Shown: piece by piece, positions 36,933-46,420 of the stretch | How the letters are laid out: the number at the start of each line of letters is the position of its first letter | Numbering within the stretch: position 1 is the stretch's first letter | Assembly (NCBI GenBank): GCA_040882505.1 | Contig: JBBEBE010000001.1 | Span: 1-64,000, forward strand | DNA length: 64,000 bases | Origin: JBBEBE01 sp040882505 | GTDB lineage: Bacteria > Bacteroidota > Rhodothermia > Balneolales > Balneolaceae | Reading direction: 5' to 3' | The notes under the pieces: model-generated | Databases searched by the model: none | Told to the model about the DNA's origin: nothing | Seen by the model: the letters and a program-made list of their open reading frames with translations, nothing else | Translations under genes and position numbers: made by a program

Positions 36933-38918
36933 CTACATCTCTTTTTCCAGTATCCATACTTCACGACTCAACGCCATCCATCGATCATAGATAGACTGCA
37001 GTTCGGCCAAGGCTTCTCCACGATAGTACAAGCGATCCAATTCGATATCAAACTGATACGCAAGATTCCGTCTGTCTCGCTGATATCGCTCCAGAAGGCG
37101 ACCGGCAGAGCCACCGGTTTGCTGTCTCCACTCGCCGGATTCGACCTGAACAACTCGTGGAAGCTCAATCTGTACGTCCATATGTATCCGCTCCGGGGCA
37201 TCCAATCGAACGGGTTCTCTCCGTTGGGAGTCTCCAAGCGGGTGGGACGGCAACCGCCCCGCCAACAGCGGAGGGAATCGTAACCGATCCCCTTCATCTA
37301 CTGCAAATCCGTCGATATCAAATGGAACAACAAGTCGTGTTCCCTCTCTCGTAGCGTCCATTTCAACCTGCAGAACATCGAGTGTACCAAACCGGGGTAA
37401 CAGGATCGAGCGAGCCAACTCGAGTAGTCCGTCACGCTCCTCACGGGATCGTCGCATTTCCAGTGCAGAGTACCCACGGCTGGTCAGCTCGACCTCTCCT
37501 TTCAGGTCTCCATTTGCTGTTAATTCTCCAACGAAACGAATCGACAGGTCGTGACGTGCGTTTGGTGGCAATGCTCGCGCCCACCTGGACGTATCACGAC
37601 CCAATACCCAACCCTCCATTCCCAGTGACTCTCGTCGCAGTAGACCCGGTCTTCCAAATGGCAGGGACGCATCGAGCCAGATATCTTCCCCCCCTATCCG
37701 AACCCTTGCAACCAATTGACGAAATCTCTGCAACGAGGGAAATCGTTCGATTCGCTGTCCACTTTCGAGATGAGGAAGAAGAACCGGTTCAACCATCAGA
37801 CCGGCACCCTCAAGGATTGCTATCAACGCAAGGTTGATGGCCGCCTGGTCGGATGGCACGCCTTCGACAACCAGGATGGGGTCTGACTCCGGGATCCACC
37901 GCAGATCTCCATTGAACATTCTGCGTTCGACCAACCACGTCCATGCTGCCTCCAATCGATCTTTCTCTCCTCCGCTTGTCCGAAAACGACGTCCCTGAAC
38001 CCTCAACGTGTCAAGACGATCCAACCAGGCCCAAGGATTTCCCTCTCCCCGGCGAAGGGCCGCCTCTACATATTCCCAGCTGTTGATCAGGGGTTGTCGG
38101 GGCACTCCCCATTCATCCAACTGCAGATGGAGTGTCAAGAACCGATCAGATGCGGGAATGGAGTAGGGCCGGCTCGGAGAGGCGGGAAGATCGTGAGCCA
38201 CCCATCGTTCGATCGACACCGGTTCCGGTCGCTGATAGGTAAAAATGAGGGGGACACGACTGGTATCACGCACCTCTTCCACGTAACGAACCGGATGAAG
38301 GTCCCCCGTCCACTCGGTGCGATAACGCAACCAATGTTCATTGTAAAGGATCACTTCTGCATGTCGAACAGGAACCGGACCTGTCAGTGGAATCGAGGGA
38401 AGTTCTTCAAGAAAACTGCGCTCGAGTTCGTATTCCAACTCCAGTATCGAACCTGCCTTTACATTCGGAAATCGGTGTTCCCGAACTCGCTGCATCTGAT
38501 TAACCTCCCCCTCACTCGTATCCTCCAATTCAAACCGGACCGGATCGGCCCCTTGATTCCAGGTTCCGCCGCGCAGGGAGACAATACGTTCCACATCATC
38601 GTTCTCGGGAAGTGGGATGGAGATCCAACTCGCTTCCAATTGGTCTCCCGGATCATCGGACCAGACGATGATGCGCTCGTGCCTGCGAATACGGGCGATC
38701 ACCCGGTCCCCACGATCGATAAAACGGATGGAGACTTCACGTTTCAATACTTCATACGGGGCGTTCGGCGCAGAATCCAGGGACCAAAGAGAGTCTGGTA
38801 TGGCGCCAAAGGACGAATCCGTCTCTGGATCGGCCAGCTCTCTTGCCTGGCTCACACCGGATGGCGGGACGAGCATTCCAAAACAGACCAGTGCGAGGAT
38901 GAACCGGAGACATCGCAT
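36933..38918 (-). CDS. DUF3857 protein with degenerate transglutaminase-like domain
   Basis: 661 residues from ATG 38918, preferred over a GTG three codons upstream because AAGGTG sits 6 bases before the ATG. A signal peptide (LRFILALVCFGMLVPPSGVS) precedes a DUF3857 domain (about 55-240) with REHRFPNVKAGSILELEYEL. A transglutaminase-like region (about 300-430) follows, but the usual GDCxDKA block reads VPSDQAA (354-360), without the nucleophilic cysteine, and no matching His is evident. The C-terminal ~200 residues are beta-rich. Probably a periplasmic or surface protein without peptidase activity; role unknown. Confidence 0.75.
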   Translation of the reverse strand: MRCLRFILALVCFGMLVPPSGVSQARELADPETDSSFGAIPDSLWSLDSAPNAPYEVLKREVSIRFIDRGDRVIARIRRHERIIVWSDDPGDQLEASWISIPLPENDDVERIVSLRGGTWNQGADPVRFELEDTSEGEVNQMQRVREHRFPNVKAGSILELEYELERSFLEELPSIPLTGPVPVRHAEVILYNEHWLRYRTEWTGDLHPVRYVEEVRDTSRVPLIFTYQRPEPVSIERWVAHDLPASPSRPYSIPASDRFLTLHLQLDEWGVPRQPLINSWEYVEAALRRGEGNPWAWLDRLDTLRVQGRRFRTSGGEKDRLEAAWTWLVERRMFNGDLRWIPESDPILVVEGVPSDQAAINLALIAILEGAGLMVEPVLLPHLESGQRIERFPSLQRFRQLVARVRIGGEDIWLDASLPFGRPGLLRRESLGMEGWVLGRDTSRWARALPPNARHDLSIRFVGELTANGDLKGEVELTSRGYSALEMRRSREERDGLLELARSILLPRFGTLDVLQVEMDATREGTRLVVPFDIDGFAVDEGDRLRFPPLLAGRLPSHPLGDSQRREPVRLDAPERIHMDVQIELPRVVQVESGEWRQQTGGSAGRLLERYQRDRRNLAYQFDIELDRLYYRGEALAELQSIYDRWMALSREVWILEKEM

Positions 38919-38928
38919 GAGATGCACC

Positions 38929-40239
38929 TTACGAATGGACCGGACGTAGTTCGTTCCTGTGCAGAATCCCTCGACTGTAGATGGCTACAGCACGACCGGT
39001 CAACTCCTCACCCAACCAGGGAGAGTTGGAAGACTTGGATCTCACGTTTGCTTCGTCAAATGTCCAGCGTTCATCCGTATTGAAGAGTGTCAGATCTGCA
39101 ACGGCTCCTTCCCGAAGGGTCGGGACCGGAATTCGGAGAATCTCTCGCGGACGGACGGCCAGAGCACGAATCAGTTGTTGAAGATCGAGCACTCCCGTCT
39201 TCAATAGATTCCGAACTGAAATACTCCACGCGGTCTCCAGCCCGATCACTCCGTTGGGTGCATAAATAAACTCCACCTCTTTCTCCTCGATCGCATGCGG
39301 TGCGTGATCCGTACAGATGGCATCGATGGTTCCATCCCGAAGCCCCTCTTTGATCGCTTCAACATCCTCGTCCGACCGGAGAGGTGGGTGCATTTTGACG
39401 GATGTATCGAATCGACGTTTTTCCACTTCCTCGTCCGTCAACTCGAAATGGTGGGGACAGACTTCGGTTGTCACCCGAATTCCATCCGCTTTGGCACGCC
39501 GAACCAGCTCGACGGCTCCTTTTGTACTGATGTGAGCCACATGCAGATGCCCACCTGTTGCTTCTGCAATCAAAATATCGCGGGCGATCATCACCTCTTC
39601 GGCAATTGCGGGCGTTCCGTCCAACCCGAGACGGGCAGAAACCTCACCTTCATGCATATGCCCTGGACGGGAGAGTTTCAGATCTTCTTCATGGTTGATC
39701 ACCGGACAGTCAAGCATCGATGCATATTCCAGTGCAATCCGCATGACTTGGGAGTCATGAACCGGATCTCCGTCATCGCTGAATGCAACCGCTCCTCCCT
39801 GCTTCATGTCGGCCATTTCGGTAATCGTTTCCCCCTTCCGGTCTCGTGTCACGGCTCCGATTGGATACACGCGAACCGGACGTGCTTTCGCTTGCTGAAT
39901 CACATATTCCACCACGTCACGAGTGTGAATGGGAGGCTGGGTATTGGGCATGCAGGCAATGGCCGTGAACCCACCGAAAGCGGCCGCTTCACATCCGCTT
40001 TTTATCGTCTCTTTGTGTTCCTGACCCGGCTCACGCAAGTGAACATGCATGTCCATCCAGCCCGGACTTGCAAAACAGCCCGCTCCGTCAAATGTCTCCT
40101 CTCCCCCTTCTGGCGTCAATGACGCGCCGATTTCTGTAATTTTTCCCTCCCGGATGCGAATATCGACCGGTACATTTGCGGTCTCCTCCGGGGTCACGGG
40201 GATCACGTTCTTCAATAGACAGTCGGGGGTGCGATTCAT
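38929..40239 (-). CDS. pyrC: Dihydroorotase, type I
   Basis: 436 residues from ATG 40239, which has AAGAGGAG 5 bases upstream. It cyclises carbamoyl aspartate in pyrimidine synthesis. Metal ligands: HVHLREPGQEHKE, then conserved His residues in NHEEDLK and HVAHISTKGAVELV, and the general-base Asp in ICTDHAPHA. Length and GGFTAIACMPNTQP fit the Bacillus-type PyrC. First gene of the minus-strand run reaching to rpoN; divergent from xseA. Confidence 0.94.
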   Translation of the reverse strand: MNRTPDCLLKNVIPVTPEETANVPVDIRIREGKITEIGASLTPEGGEETFDGAGCFASPGWMDMHVHLREPGQEHKETIKSGCEAAAFGGFTAIACMPNTQPPIHTRDVVEYVIQQAKARPVRVYPIGAVTRDRKGETITEMADMKQGGAVAFSDDGDPVHDSQVMRIALEYASMLDCPVINHEEDLKLSRPGHMHEGEVSARLGLDGTPAIAEEVMIARDILIAEATGGHLHVAHISTKGAVELVRRAKADGIRVTTEVCPHHFELTDEEVEKRRFDTSVKMHPPLRSDEDVEAIKEGLRDGTIDAICTDHAPHAIEEKEVEFIYAPNGVIGLETAWSISVRNLLKTGVLDLQQLIRALAVRPREILRIPVPTLREGAVADLTLFNTDERWTFDEANVRSKSSNSPWLGEELTGRAVAIYSRGILHRNELRPVHS

Positions 40240-40244
40240 ACAGG

Positions 40245-40252
40245 CTCCTCTT
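40245..40252 (-). promoter_or_regulatory. Strong ribosome-binding site fixing the pyrC start
   Basis: AAGAGGAG reads 40252 to 40245 on the minus strand, 5 bases before ATG 40239. It supports this start over the longer reading frame that extends upstream past 40300. Confidence 0.75.
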
Positions 40253-40303
40253 ATTTTGATCAAACTCCTCTTGCCACCGTCACGATTGCGGTGCGCAGCA
40301 GAG

Positions 40304-40311
40304 CAAATATA
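40304..40311 (-). promoter_or_regulatory. Candidate -7 box (TATATTTG) upstream of pyrC
   Basis: TATATTTG on the minus strand matches the Bacteroidota TAnnTTTG element and lies about 65 bases before the pyrC start in the divergent pyrC/xseA gap. No clear TTTG is found 19-21 bases upstream, so support is partial. Confidence 0.35.
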
Positions 40312-40337
40312 GATGGATCTGTAGAGAATATCGATGT

Positions 40338-41588
40338 ATGTCTGATTCGACACTGACCGTTTCCGAGTTTACAAACCAAATTCGCTCCCTGCTTGAACCG
40401 AGGTTCGATCGGGTCGAGGTCCGTGGCGAGCTAAGCAACGTCAATCGAAGCCGTAACGGTCATCTTTATATGACGCTCAAGGATTCGGATGCCCAACTGC
40501 CGGTGGTCATGTGGCGAAATCGGGTCGAACTGTTGGACAGGGAGCTACAGGATGGCGACGAAGTGATCCTCTCCGGGGGACTGCAAATCTATCCACCACA
40601 CGGTCGTTATCAGCTGATTGTTCAGTCGGCGCGTATTGCCGGAGAGGGCCGGCTTCAGATTGCATTTGAACGACTCAAAAAGAAACTGCTGTCCGAAGGT
40701 CTCTTCGAGGAGTCGGTGAAGCGTTCCCTGCCTCCTTTCCCGAGAAAAATCGCTGTTATCACCTCGTCGACCGGTGCCGCGTTTCATGACATTCGATCCA
40801 CATTGGAGAGGCGATGGCCGCTTGCCGAACTTCTCCTCATCCACGCATCGGTCCAGGGAGACCGGGCTGCAGGAGAGTTGGTTCTCGCACTACAGCATGC
40901 GAAACAACGATCGGACCTGGATCTTCTTGTCATCGGCCGGGGAGGTGGATCGATTGAGGACCTCTGGCCGTTTAATGAAGAGTCCGTCGCACGGGCGCTC
41001 TACCAATTTCCCGTACCCACCATTAGCGCAGTTGGTCACGAAACCGATTTCAGCATCACCGACTTTGTGGCCGATAAACGGGCAGCTACTCCGACACAGG
41101 CAGCCCTCATGGCCACTCCGGACCAGAATGAGCTTCGACTTCAGATTGATGATCGGTCACGAACACTCGGGGATCTGGTTCGCCGCCGGATGGATCGCTC
41201 CCGGGATCGGGTCCGATTCCTTGGCGAGTCTCACGCGCTACGGACGCTTCGAACCCGAATGAATCAACTTCGACAGACCGTTCAGTGGCAACGTGAACGC
41301 CTTCAGCGACTCTCGTCTGAGCGAATCCCGTTGCGCCGTCAACGTCTGGAACACACAAAAGATCGACTTGTGGTTCACCTGGAACGACGTTTCCAATCAA
41401 GACAGGAGTCGCTTTTGAATCTGCACCATCGGCTGGAGCGGAAAGATCCAAACGAACCGCTCGATCGGGGGTTTGTACGAGTTTGGCAGTTTGGGTCTTG
41501 GGTGGTTCAACCCGATCGGGTACATCCGGATAAGGAGCTGGAACTGGAGTGGAAAAACGGTCGACTCCGAGCGCGAACCCACCGATAG
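40338..41588 (+). CDS. xseA: Exodeoxyribonuclease VII large subunit
   Basis: 416 residues. N-terminal OB fold (EVRGELSNVNRSRNGHLYMT), catalytic core with RKIAVITSSTGAAFHDIRST, VIGRGGGSIEDLWPFNEE and AVGHETDFSITDFVADKRA, then a long helical region and a C-terminal DRGFVRVWQFG segment. Degrades single-stranded DNA. The small subunit XseB does not follow within the gap before ndk. Confidence 0.95.
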   Translation: MSDSTLTVSEFTNQIRSLLEPRFDRVEVRGELSNVNRSRNGHLYMTLKDSDAQLPVVMWRNRVELLDRELQDGDEVILSGGLQIYPPHGRYQLIVQSARIAGEGRLQIAFERLKKKLLSEGLFEESVKRSLPPFPRKIAVITSSTGAAFHDIRSTLERRWPLAELLLIHASVQGDRAAGELVLALQHAKQRSDLDLLVIGRGGGSIEDLWPFNEESVARALYQFPVPTISAVGHETDFSITDFVADKRAATPTQAALMATPDQNELRLQIDDRSRTLGDLVRRRMDRSRDRVRFLGESHALRTLRTRMNQLRQTVQWQRERLQRLSSERIPLRRQRLEHTKDRLVVHLERRFQSRQESLLNLHHRLERKDPNEPLDRGFVRVWQFGSWVVQPDRVHPDKELELEWKNGRLRARTHR

Positions 41589-41642
41589 AGAGGGGGCTCT
41601 ACCGGCCGGGCCGCTGCTTCGGGTCAAAAAGGGTGCAACGTG

Positions 41643-42068
41643 TTATGCCTGATTGGCAACCACTTCGGATTCGGGGAAGAAGTAGGCAGATTCGATCTGC
41701 CCGTTTTCGGCAGAATCGGATCCGTGAATGATGTTCTCTCCCACACTGTCGGCAAATCGGGCACGAATGGTCCCCTCTTCGGCATCCGACGGATTGGTTG
41801 CTCCAATCAGTGCACGAAAGTCTGCTACCGCATTCTCTTTCTCCAGAATCATCGGGACGCAAGGTCCACTGCTCATGAATTCCACAAGCTCGCCATAGAA
41901 AGGACGTTCCCGGTGGACAGCATAAAAACCTCCGGCTGTCTCCTTCGTGAGACGCGTGAGTTTCATGGCAACAATCCGGAATCCGGCTTCCTGAATCTGT
42001 TTAATTACCTCCCCGATCAGTCCTTTTCGGACGCAGTCGGGTTTGAGTATCGTCAATGTTCGTTCCAT
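41643..42068 (-). CDS. ndk: Nucleoside diphosphate kinase
   Basis: 141 residues, the usual size. It transfers phosphate between nucleoside di- and triphosphates through a phosphohistidine. Seen: ERTLTILKPDCVRKGLIGEV, ATNPSDAEEGTIRARF and the active-site histidine in ENIIHGSDSAENG. Convergent to xseA; divergent from the histidine kinase gene. Confidence 0.97.
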   Translation of the reverse strand: MERTLTILKPDCVRKGLIGEVIKQIQEAGFRIVAMKLTRLTKETAGGFYAVHRERPFYGELVEFMSSGPCVPMILEKENAVADFRALIGATNPSDAEEGTIRARFADSVGENIIHGSDSAENGQIESAYFFPESEVVANQA

Positions 42069-42099
42069 ATTTTGGATTGGGTCAGCTTTTGTTGGACGG

Positions 42100-42107
42100 C
42101 AAATATA
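42100..42107 (-). promoter_or_regulatory. Candidate -7 box (TATATTTG) upstream of ndk
   Basis: TATATTTG on the minus strand, 31 bases before ATG 42068, matches TAnnTTTG. On the plus strand of the same gap TTTG (42088-42091) is followed after 17 bases by TATTTTG, a possible promoter for the kinase gene at 42190. Both are pattern matches only. Confidence 0.35.
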
Positions 42108-42189
42108 CTATTTTGTCAAGAGATTGACGAACCACAAGATAGAAGACCTTTACAACAACAACGGGGAAAGCGACGGCGGGTACGAGGGA

Positions 42190-43605
42190 ATGGATACACT
42201 TCTGGTAGGCAATGAGAATGAATCGAGGCAGCTTCTGGAGGATGCCCTCAAACTGCGTCGACACAACATTACAACCGTTACACCGGAGGAGTTGAGCCCG
42301 AAACATCTGGTCCATGAATCGGTCACTCTGATTATTTTCTATGATGTTACCAACGAGGCCATTCGAAAATCGCGAGAGATACGGGCACTCGATCTGCACG
42401 ACAATCTCGCTCTGATTGCCATCTTGAACCGGGAGACCATCGACCGATTTCATGAAATCCTGGATGCCGGATTTGACCAGTGCATTGTTGAATCCCTCTA
42501 TGATGAACAGCGTCTCGATATCCGGTTGGCTTTTGCAGAAAAGTTGGCCAGAGACAAGATCAAACGGAGCATTACCGAACAGAAACTGAGGGAGAGTGAA
42601 GGGCGATATCGAAGTATCGTCGAAACCACGGTCGATGCGATCATTACCATCAACGATCGTGGATTGATCCGCACATTCAACCGATCGGCCGAAGAGCTCT
42701 TCCAGTTTCGTGACTCCGAAGTCATCGGAAAAAATGTCCACATTCTCATGCCAAAACCCTATAAAGAGGAGCATGACGACTACATTCGAAACTATCTGAG
42801 TACCGGACGACGCAAGATCATCGGAATCGGCCGCGAGGTCACCGGCAGACGAAAGGACGGAACCACCTTTCCCATGTATCTTGCCGTCAGTGAAGTCCGG
42901 ATCCGGAACCAACGCATTTTTACCGGGATCATCCGGGATATTTCCGAACAGCGGAGACTCGAGTTGGAGATCCTTCAAACCAGTGAACACGAGCGTCGAC
43001 GCATCGGCCAGGATCTGCATGACGGACTGGGGCAGATGCTCACCGGGATCGGATTGATGGCAAAAAACCTGACACACGCACTTGAGAAACAAGAGAATCC
43101 CCACAAGGAGTCTGCCCGTGAAATTACCGATCTGATTCGGGAAGCCGACCAGCATGCGCGTGAGCTGGCACGGGGACTTGTTCCGGTCAATTATGACTCG
43201 GAAGGGCTCCACGCCGCGCTGGAACGTCTTGCAGGTCGGGCAGAAACCTTGTTCCGGATTCAGTGCCGGTACCAGTCAAGTGGAGAGGTTCAATTTGAAG
43301 ATGCCAATCACGTTACCCATATCTATCGCATTGCACAGGAAGCGGTAAGCAACGCAGTCAAACACGGAGGTGCCGAGAAGGTCCAGATCCATTTGAGTGG
43401 GTCTGCAGACAGAATCCGTCTCCGGGTCGAGGATGACGGCAAGGGGTTTGAAGAGGATTGGGACGAGAAGGGTGGACTCGGCGTCCGCATCATGCAGTTT
43501 CGTGCCGGACTCATCGGAGCGACCATCGACATCACCGACTCTACACTCGGCGGAGCCAGCATCATCTGTACCATCCACCACCCGAATCATACAGACGGAA
43601 CATAA
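42190..43605 (+). CDS. FixL-type heme-PAS sensor histidine kinase with receiver-like N-terminus
   Basis: 471 residues from ATG 42190. N-terminal receiver-like region (about 1-115; VTLIIFYDVTN). The PAS domain (about 135-255) closely follows FixL: VIGKNVHILMPKPYKEEHDD, then IIGIGREVTGRRKDGTTFPM. His195 aligns with the proximal heme-ligand His200 of Bradyrhizobium FixL and Arg215 with its ligand-sensing Arg220; the FixL His214 position is Lys. The kinase core is NarL-type (HisKA_3): HERRRIGQDLHDGLGQ with phospho-His277, N-box NAVKHGG, and VEDDGKGF. No membrane helix, so a cytoplasmic sensor. It probably phosphorylates the regulator starting 12 bases downstream. Heme binding is inferred. Confidence 0.85.
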   Translation: MDTLLVGNENESRQLLEDALKLRRHNITTVTPEELSPKHLVHESVTLIIFYDVTNEAIRKSREIRALDLHDNLALIAILNRETIDRFHEILDAGFDQCIVESLYDEQRLDIRLAFAEKLARDKIKRSITEQKLRESEGRYRSIVETTVDAIITINDRGLIRTFNRSAEELFQFRDSEVIGKNVHILMPKPYKEEHDDYIRNYLSTGRRKIIGIGREVTGRRKDGTTFPMYLAVSEVRIRNQRIFTGIIRDISEQRRLELEILQTSEHERRRIGQDLHDGLGQMLTGIGLMAKNLTHALEKQENPHKESAREITDLIREADQHARELARGLVPVNYDSEGLHAALERLAGRAETLFRIQCRYQSSGEVQFEDANHVTHIYRIAQEAVSNAVKHGGAEKVQIHLSGSADRIRLRVEDDGKGFEEDWDEKGGLGVRIMQFRAGLIGATIDITDSTLGGASIICTIHHPNHTDGT

Positions 43606-43617
43606 TCATTCCACTCC

Positions 43618-44274
43618 ATGGCAACGAAGCACACCATATATATTGTAGATGACCACCCTCTCATGCGAAAGGGAATGGCCATGACCCTCGATCTCGAAAT
43701 CGATTTTGATGTTGTCGGACAATCGGAATCAGCCGAGCAAGCTCTTCAGGAGATCCCTCAAAAGAAACCGGATATTGCAATTCTGGACATCTCTCTTCCC
43801 GGAATGAATGGGATTGAATTGATCAAAAACCTGCTGGTTCACCTCCCGGAACTCAAGATTTTAATCGTCTCCAGACATGATGAAGAGCTCTATGCCGAAC
43901 GAGCCATACGGGCAGGAGCCCGCGGGTACCTGATGAAGCTGGAAGCCGGTGATACGCTGGTAACCGCAACCCGCCGTGTTCTCTCCGGAAATCTCTATTT
44001 GAGTGAACAGATCGGGAACGCAATGATCATGAAACTTGCCGGAGGCAAGGGCGGTGGTACAGACGATCCCCTCCAACTGCTCAGTGACCGGGAGTTGGAG
44101 GTCTTTGAACTTACTGGAAAAGGTCTGACGACCCAGGATATCGCCTCCAAACTTCACGTCTCTGTAAAAACAGTGGAATCCTACCGAGCCCGCATCAAGG
44201 AGAAGATGGATCTGAAGAGCGCAAACGATCTCCTCCGTCGGGCGGTTCAGTGGACCGATCGCAACGAACTCTGA
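43618..44274 (+). CDS. NarL/LuxR-family response regulator
   Basis: 218 residues. Receiver domain with acidic pair VDDHPLMRKG, phospho-acceptor Asp57 in AILDISLPGMNGIEL and Lys in RGYLMKLEAGD; C-terminal LuxR HTH (about 150-215) with LSDRELEVFELTGKGLTTQD and HVSVKTVESYRARIKEKM. Encoded 12 bases after the heme-PAS kinase, so they are a cognate pair. Probable targets are the next four genes and its own operon; a short inverted sequence around 44300-44320 (agggatttccct) lies in front of the porin gene but no NarL box is certain. Confidence 0.93.
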   Translation: MATKHTIYIVDDHPLMRKGMAMTLDLEIDFDVVGQSESAEQALQEIPQKKPDIAILDISLPGMNGIELIKNLLVHLPELKILIVSRHDEELYAERAIRAGARGYLMKLEAGDTLVTATRRVLSGNLYLSEQIGNAMIMKLAGGKGGGTDDPLQLLSDRELEVFELTGKGLTTQDIASKLHVSVKTVESYRARIKEKMDLKSANDLLRRAVQWTDRNEL

Positions 44275-44434
44275 CATTGTGTAGTGGTGATCCCTACACC
44301 GGCGAGGGATTTCCCTGATAGTCGATTTGGGACGAGACCGGCAGGGGGGGCGGTCCACTCATGGTATCCTGTTCTCGGGTTCTGATTCACAAGAGGAACC
44401 TTCTTCATACAGAACAAACGAACAGGACGAGACC

Positions 44435-45691
44435 ATGAAACGACTAGTCATACTATTTACGGCACTGATGATCTGGGGAACCGGGTCTCTTCAGGCACAG
44501 GATTCAAGAGAGCTTCAATATTTTCGTGCCCCGGATCAAACCGGACTGAATCAGTTTGAACCATCCAAAGAGTCGGATACCCCCTATGACGGATTCAATC
44601 TCCGGATCAGCGGATCCAATACCCTCCAGTTCCAGGCACTGGACCATGAGTCCAATACGGCGGGTGCTCTTCACGAGATTGGCCCCAACTTCAATCTTGC
44701 AACGTCCAATCTGGATATCGATGCACAGCTTCACAACGGACTGCGCATGCACCTTCGGACCTATCTCTCCTCGAGACACCACTCCGAAGCCTGGGTAAAA
44801 GGTGGTTATCTTCAAATTGACCGGCTTGACTTCATTGAGCAGGGATTTGCTTCCGAGTTGATGGACAACGTGACCATCAAAGTGGGACACATGGAGATCA
44901 ACTACGGGGATGCCCATTTCCGTCGAAGCGACAACGGACAAGCCATTTTCAATCCATTTGTCGGTAACTACCTGATGGACTCCTTTGCCACCGAAGTCGG
45001 GGGAGAAGTCTACTGGCAGCAGGACGGGTTCCTGTTCATGGCCGGGGTAACAAATGGCAAGCTGAATCAGAGTGTTGTCGACTCACAGATCATGACACGC
45101 CCGTCAGTGGTTGGGAAAATCGGGTTAGACAGACAACTCGATCAAGACCTTCGGGTACGATTGACCGGATCGGTCTATCACACCTCACAGTCCGGCGGGA
45201 ACACTCTCTATACGGGAGACCGGGCCGGAGCACGGTATTACAATGTAATGACTGCCAGTACAGCCGATTTTCGAACGGGACGATGGAATCCAGCGTTCAA
45301 CAATGAGGTAACAGCGTTCATGTTGAACCCATTTGTGAAGTACCAGGGATTGGAGTTCTTCGGGTTGATCGAGCAAGCAAGCGGAAAGTCGGCAGCCGAA
45401 GCAGATCGACGCGCGTTCACGCAGTTGGGAGCCGAACTTCTCTACCGATTCGGTACAGCGGAGCAGATCTACCTGGGTGGTCGATACAATTTGGTAACTG
45501 GTGAAGAGATCGGAAGCGGTCTGGATGTCGATGTCACTCGCATCAACGTGGGTGGCGGTTGGTTCATGACTCGAAATGTCTTGGCCAAACTGGAGTATGT
45601 AACCCAGAAATACGATGGATTTGCAACAGGAAGTCTGTATGACGGTGGCACATTCAACGGCCTGATGCTCGAGGCAGTTATCAGCTTCTAA
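44435..45691 (+). CDS. Outer-membrane beta-barrel protein, porin-like
   Basis: 418 residues from ATG 44435, giving the signal peptide MKRLVILFTALMIWGTGSLQ cut after AQ. The mature protein alternates polar and aromatic residues in about sixteen short strands (for example LQFQALDHES, MHLRTYLSSRHH, VTIKVGHMEINYGD, LFMAGVTNGKLN) and ends in Phe after LMLEAVISF, the outer-membrane insertion signal. Resembles phosphate-selective-porin-like proteins in outline only; substrate unknown. It follows the response regulator after 160 bases and precedes two YceI genes. Confidence 0.75.
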   Translation: MKRLVILFTALMIWGTGSLQAQDSRELQYFRAPDQTGLNQFEPSKESDTPYDGFNLRISGSNTLQFQALDHESNTAGALHEIGPNFNLATSNLDIDAQLHNGLRMHLRTYLSSRHHSEAWVKGGYLQIDRLDFIEQGFASELMDNVTIKVGHMEINYGDAHFRRSDNGQAIFNPFVGNYLMDSFATEVGGEVYWQQDGFLFMAGVTNGKLNQSVVDSQIMTRPSVVGKIGLDRQLDQDLRVRLTGSVYHTSQSGGNTLYTGDRAGARYYNVMTASTADFRTGRWNPAFNNEVTAFMLNPFVKYQGLEFFGLIEQASGKSAAEADRRAFTQLGAELLYRFGTAEQIYLGGRYNLVTGEEIGSGLDVDVTRINVGGGWFMTRNVLAKLEYVTQKYDGFATGSLYDGGTFNGLMLEAVISF

Positions 45692-45812
45692 CCATCAGAA
45701 AACCATGGATTCTGCAGCCAACTGCAGAGACACCCGGCTTGGAGCTCCACCCTTACGGGCCGGAGCTCCCGTCGTCGGGAATCAAGACAAAAACGATCAA
45801 GAGGCTGACATC

Positions 45813-46403
45813 ATGAAACGAATTTTATCATCCATACTACTCCTACTGCTATTGACAACTACGTCTGCCATTGCCCAGACCACGTATGATTTGGGCACCG
45901 GATCGGAACTCTCTGTTGAAGGTACATCCAATGTACGTGACTGGGACGGAGTTGCGAACGAACTAAGCGGGACCCTTCTGCTTTCCGAACCGGTCAGCAG
46001 TTTGGAAGAGCTGCAAGCCACCGACCTGCAATCCTTGACGCTGGAAATCCCGGTCGAAGGACTGGAGAACAACAATGGCAAACTGACCAGCAACATGCAT
46101 AAGTACCTGAAAGGGAACGACCACCCGGTCATCTCCTTCAAACTGACGGGTGTAGATAGTCTGGTCGTCAATGGATCAACGGCCGAACTCACCTCTCGTG
46201 GTGAAGTCACCGTCGCCGGAGTTACACTTCCTGTCATGATCTCCAACGAGATGAGTCTTGAAAGCGAGGGTACACTTCTTGTAAATGGTGTCCAGGACTT
46301 GAAGATGACCGATTTTGGAATCGATCCACCGACGGCCATGTTTGGAGCGATTCGAGCCGTCGATGACGTTCAAATCCACTACACTCTTCTGTTTCAACTC
46401 TGA
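45813..46403 (+). CDS. YceI-like periplasmic lipid-binding protein
   Basis: 196 residues from ATG 45813; signal peptide MKRILSSILLLLLLTTTSAI then AQ. The YceI lipocalin-like barrel shows LSVEGTSNVRDWDG, HKYLKGNDHPVISFKLTGV, GEVTVAGVTLPVMI and TDFGIDPPTAMFGAIRAVDD near the end. YceI proteins bind isoprenoid quinones or other polyprenyl lipids. It is followed after 17 bases by a second YceI-like gene, a tandem paralogue. Confidence 0.88.
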   Translation: MKRILSSILLLLLLTTTSAIAQTTYDLGTGSELSVEGTSNVRDWDGVANELSGTLLLSEPVSSLEELQATDLQSLTLEIPVEGLENNNGKLTSNMHKYLKGNDHPVISFKLTGVDSLVVNGSTAELTSRGEVTVAGVTLPVMISNEMSLESEGTLLVNGVQDLKMTDFGIDPPTAMFGAIRAVDDVQIHYTLLFQL

Positions 46404-46420
46404 CCGAAACCGAACCATCG

